This document shows positions 45,198 to 46,176 of a DNA stretch of 46,176 nucleotides, piece after piece (within the stretch, counting starts at the first letter, position 1; every line of letters starts with the position of its first letter). A program made the translations under genes and the position numbers. This DNA comes from Clostridiales bacterium (GTDB taxonomy: Bacteria; Bacillota; Clostridia; Oscillospirales; Acutalibacteraceae), in assembly GCA_024693205.1 (NCBI GenBank), contig JAILLJ010000044.1:1-46176 (forward strand). The letters are read 5' to 3'. The notes under the pieces were generated by a model that was not told the origin of the DNA, made no database searches, and saw nothing but the letters and a program-made list of their open reading frames with translations.

Positions 45198-46176
45198 TTA
45201 TCTCAGAGGCGGGAGACATTCGAGAAGGGCCATGCTGCCGGACATCTCGAAATCCTCACATGCGGCGGGGACAAAGAGGCAGTCGCCGCTTCTGACGCTT
45301 ATCCCGTCAATCGTGCCGTTTCCCGATATCACGGCGAGGGCGGAGGGGGAACCTGTGTTTTTGCGGAGATATTTTCCTGATATATCGAGCCTTATAAGCG
45401 AGAAGCAGGGGGTGCGCTCGTATGAGATAAGACATGTTTTTTTGTGGACGTCGTCGCTCTCCGTCTCTTTCGGGATGAGCTTGAATTTTGCGAGAAGCTC
45501 CGGCTCGGTGTGCCTTACATAGTGGAAGCAGTCGAACATTTTATCAAAGCCCAATCCCATATGACAGAGAAAGTCAGGCAGCTTTTCGCCGAGAGTGTTG
45601 CATTTTTCGAGGCTTATCGTGTAGTCGGTCGGCTCCTGTATTTCAAGGAGAAAACAGCCGGGGCCGATGGCGTGGGGCGTGCCGCCCTCTATTATGAATA
45701 CGTCGCCTTTTTTGACGGGTATCTTATGCATGAGCGACGCCATCCCCGGGATATCCTGCTTGTCGAAAAGCTCCCGGAGGCTTTCTTTTGTGACGTCTTC
45801 CTTAAAGCCCAAAAGGATATACGGCTCTTCGCCGTTTATTTCCCTCCCGTCGAGGATATACCACGCCTCGGTCTTTCCGTAGTCGGAATGAAAGAGGTTT
45901 TTCGCGGCTGTCTTATCGGGATGCACCTGCGCCGGAAGCCTTTCCGCGGCGTCGAGAAATTTTGTGAGAACGCCGAAATTGACGCCGAATTTTTCGATAT
46001 GATCCTTTCCGAGAAAGCTTTCGGGATCGGCTTCTATCATGTCCTTCAGATAAGAAACGGAGCCGTCGGCATTTTCCGTGCGGCTCAGTCCCTCGCGTTC
46101 GACGGCGCCGTCATGAGGAGGATTGTTTGCGGGGACGACAGATGCGAGCCAGTCCTCGGGATAATATCCGTCCCTT
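45198..46176 (-). CDS. manA: Type I mannose-6-phosphate isomerase, 5' end outside window
   Basis: VLTKFLDAAERLPAQVHPDKTAA, EAWYILDGR, VFIIEGGTPHAIGPGCFLLEIQEPTDYTI; the frame stays open to the window edge upstream of the listed Met (RDGYYPEDWLASVVPANNPPHDG...). Confidence 0.93.
   Translation of the reverse strand, partial: RDGYYPEDWLASVVPANNPPHDGAVEREGLSRTENADGSVSYLKDMIEADPESFLGKDHIEKFGVNFGVLTKFLDAAERLPAQVHPDKTAAKNLFHSDYGKTEAWYILDGREINGEEPYILLGFKEDVTKESLRELFDKQDIPGMASLMHKIPVKKGDVFIIEGGTPHAIGPGCFLLEIQEPTDYTISLEKCNTLGEKLPDFLCHMGLGFDKMFDCFHYVRHTEPELLAKFKLIPKETESDDVHKKTCLISYERTPCFSLIRLDISGKYLRKNTGSPSALAVISGNGTIDGISVRSGDCLFVPAACEDFEMSGSMALLECLPPLR

Noticed and set aside
1-46176. CRISPR array, tRNA or rRNA genes, prophage or IS transposase
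   Set aside because: No regularly spaced repeats, cloverleaf-like or rRNA-conserved sequence, and no integrase/transposase/capsid motifs seen on reading both strands; a tool-based scan was not possible.

Overview
This looks like an ordinary chromosomal segment of a gut-type Clostridia/Firmicutes bacterium. The assignment rests on the ispH-rpsA fusion, a cmk-plsC-ispH/rpsA cluster, a dockerin-bearing secreted protein, and strong SD and sigma-A signals. I saw no rRNA, tRNA, CRISPR array, prophage or intact IS element. Recognisable modules: (i) a minus-strand dTDP-rhamnose operon (rfbA, rfbC, rfbD) followed by an alpha/beta hydrolase and an MFS sugar symporter; (ii) a small protein with two tandem GreA/GreB C-terminal-like domains and an apparent AUU start; (iii) AlaX-like editing protein, QueT, GH29 fucosidase and metallophosphoesterase; (iv) an SDR fused to a treble-clef-like tail; (v) a 1,074-aa secreted dockerin protein; (vi) cmk-plsC-ispH/rpsA; (vii) a two-component system next to a VTC-domain/DUF4956/DUF4353 operon; (viii) polA and dusB; (ix) a minus-strand block with a GCS2-type glutamate-cysteine ligase, a glutathionylspermidine-synthase-like ATP-grasp protein, a secreted repeat protein and two unlisted paralogous mini-ORFs (48 and 42 aa); (x) hflX, galE, a membrane-anchored propeller-like protein, rhamnose isomerase, an MFS transporter and manA. 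Best second-look items: the paralogous mini-ORF pair, a 161-bp near-perfect-symmetry palindrome (MITE-like) between rfbA and rfbC, a promoter-to-terminator small RNA candidate at 28.6 kb, 11-bp-phased repeats upstream of the VTC operon, and the GCS2/ATP-grasp pair. All family names are from reading the protein sequences, with no database searches.
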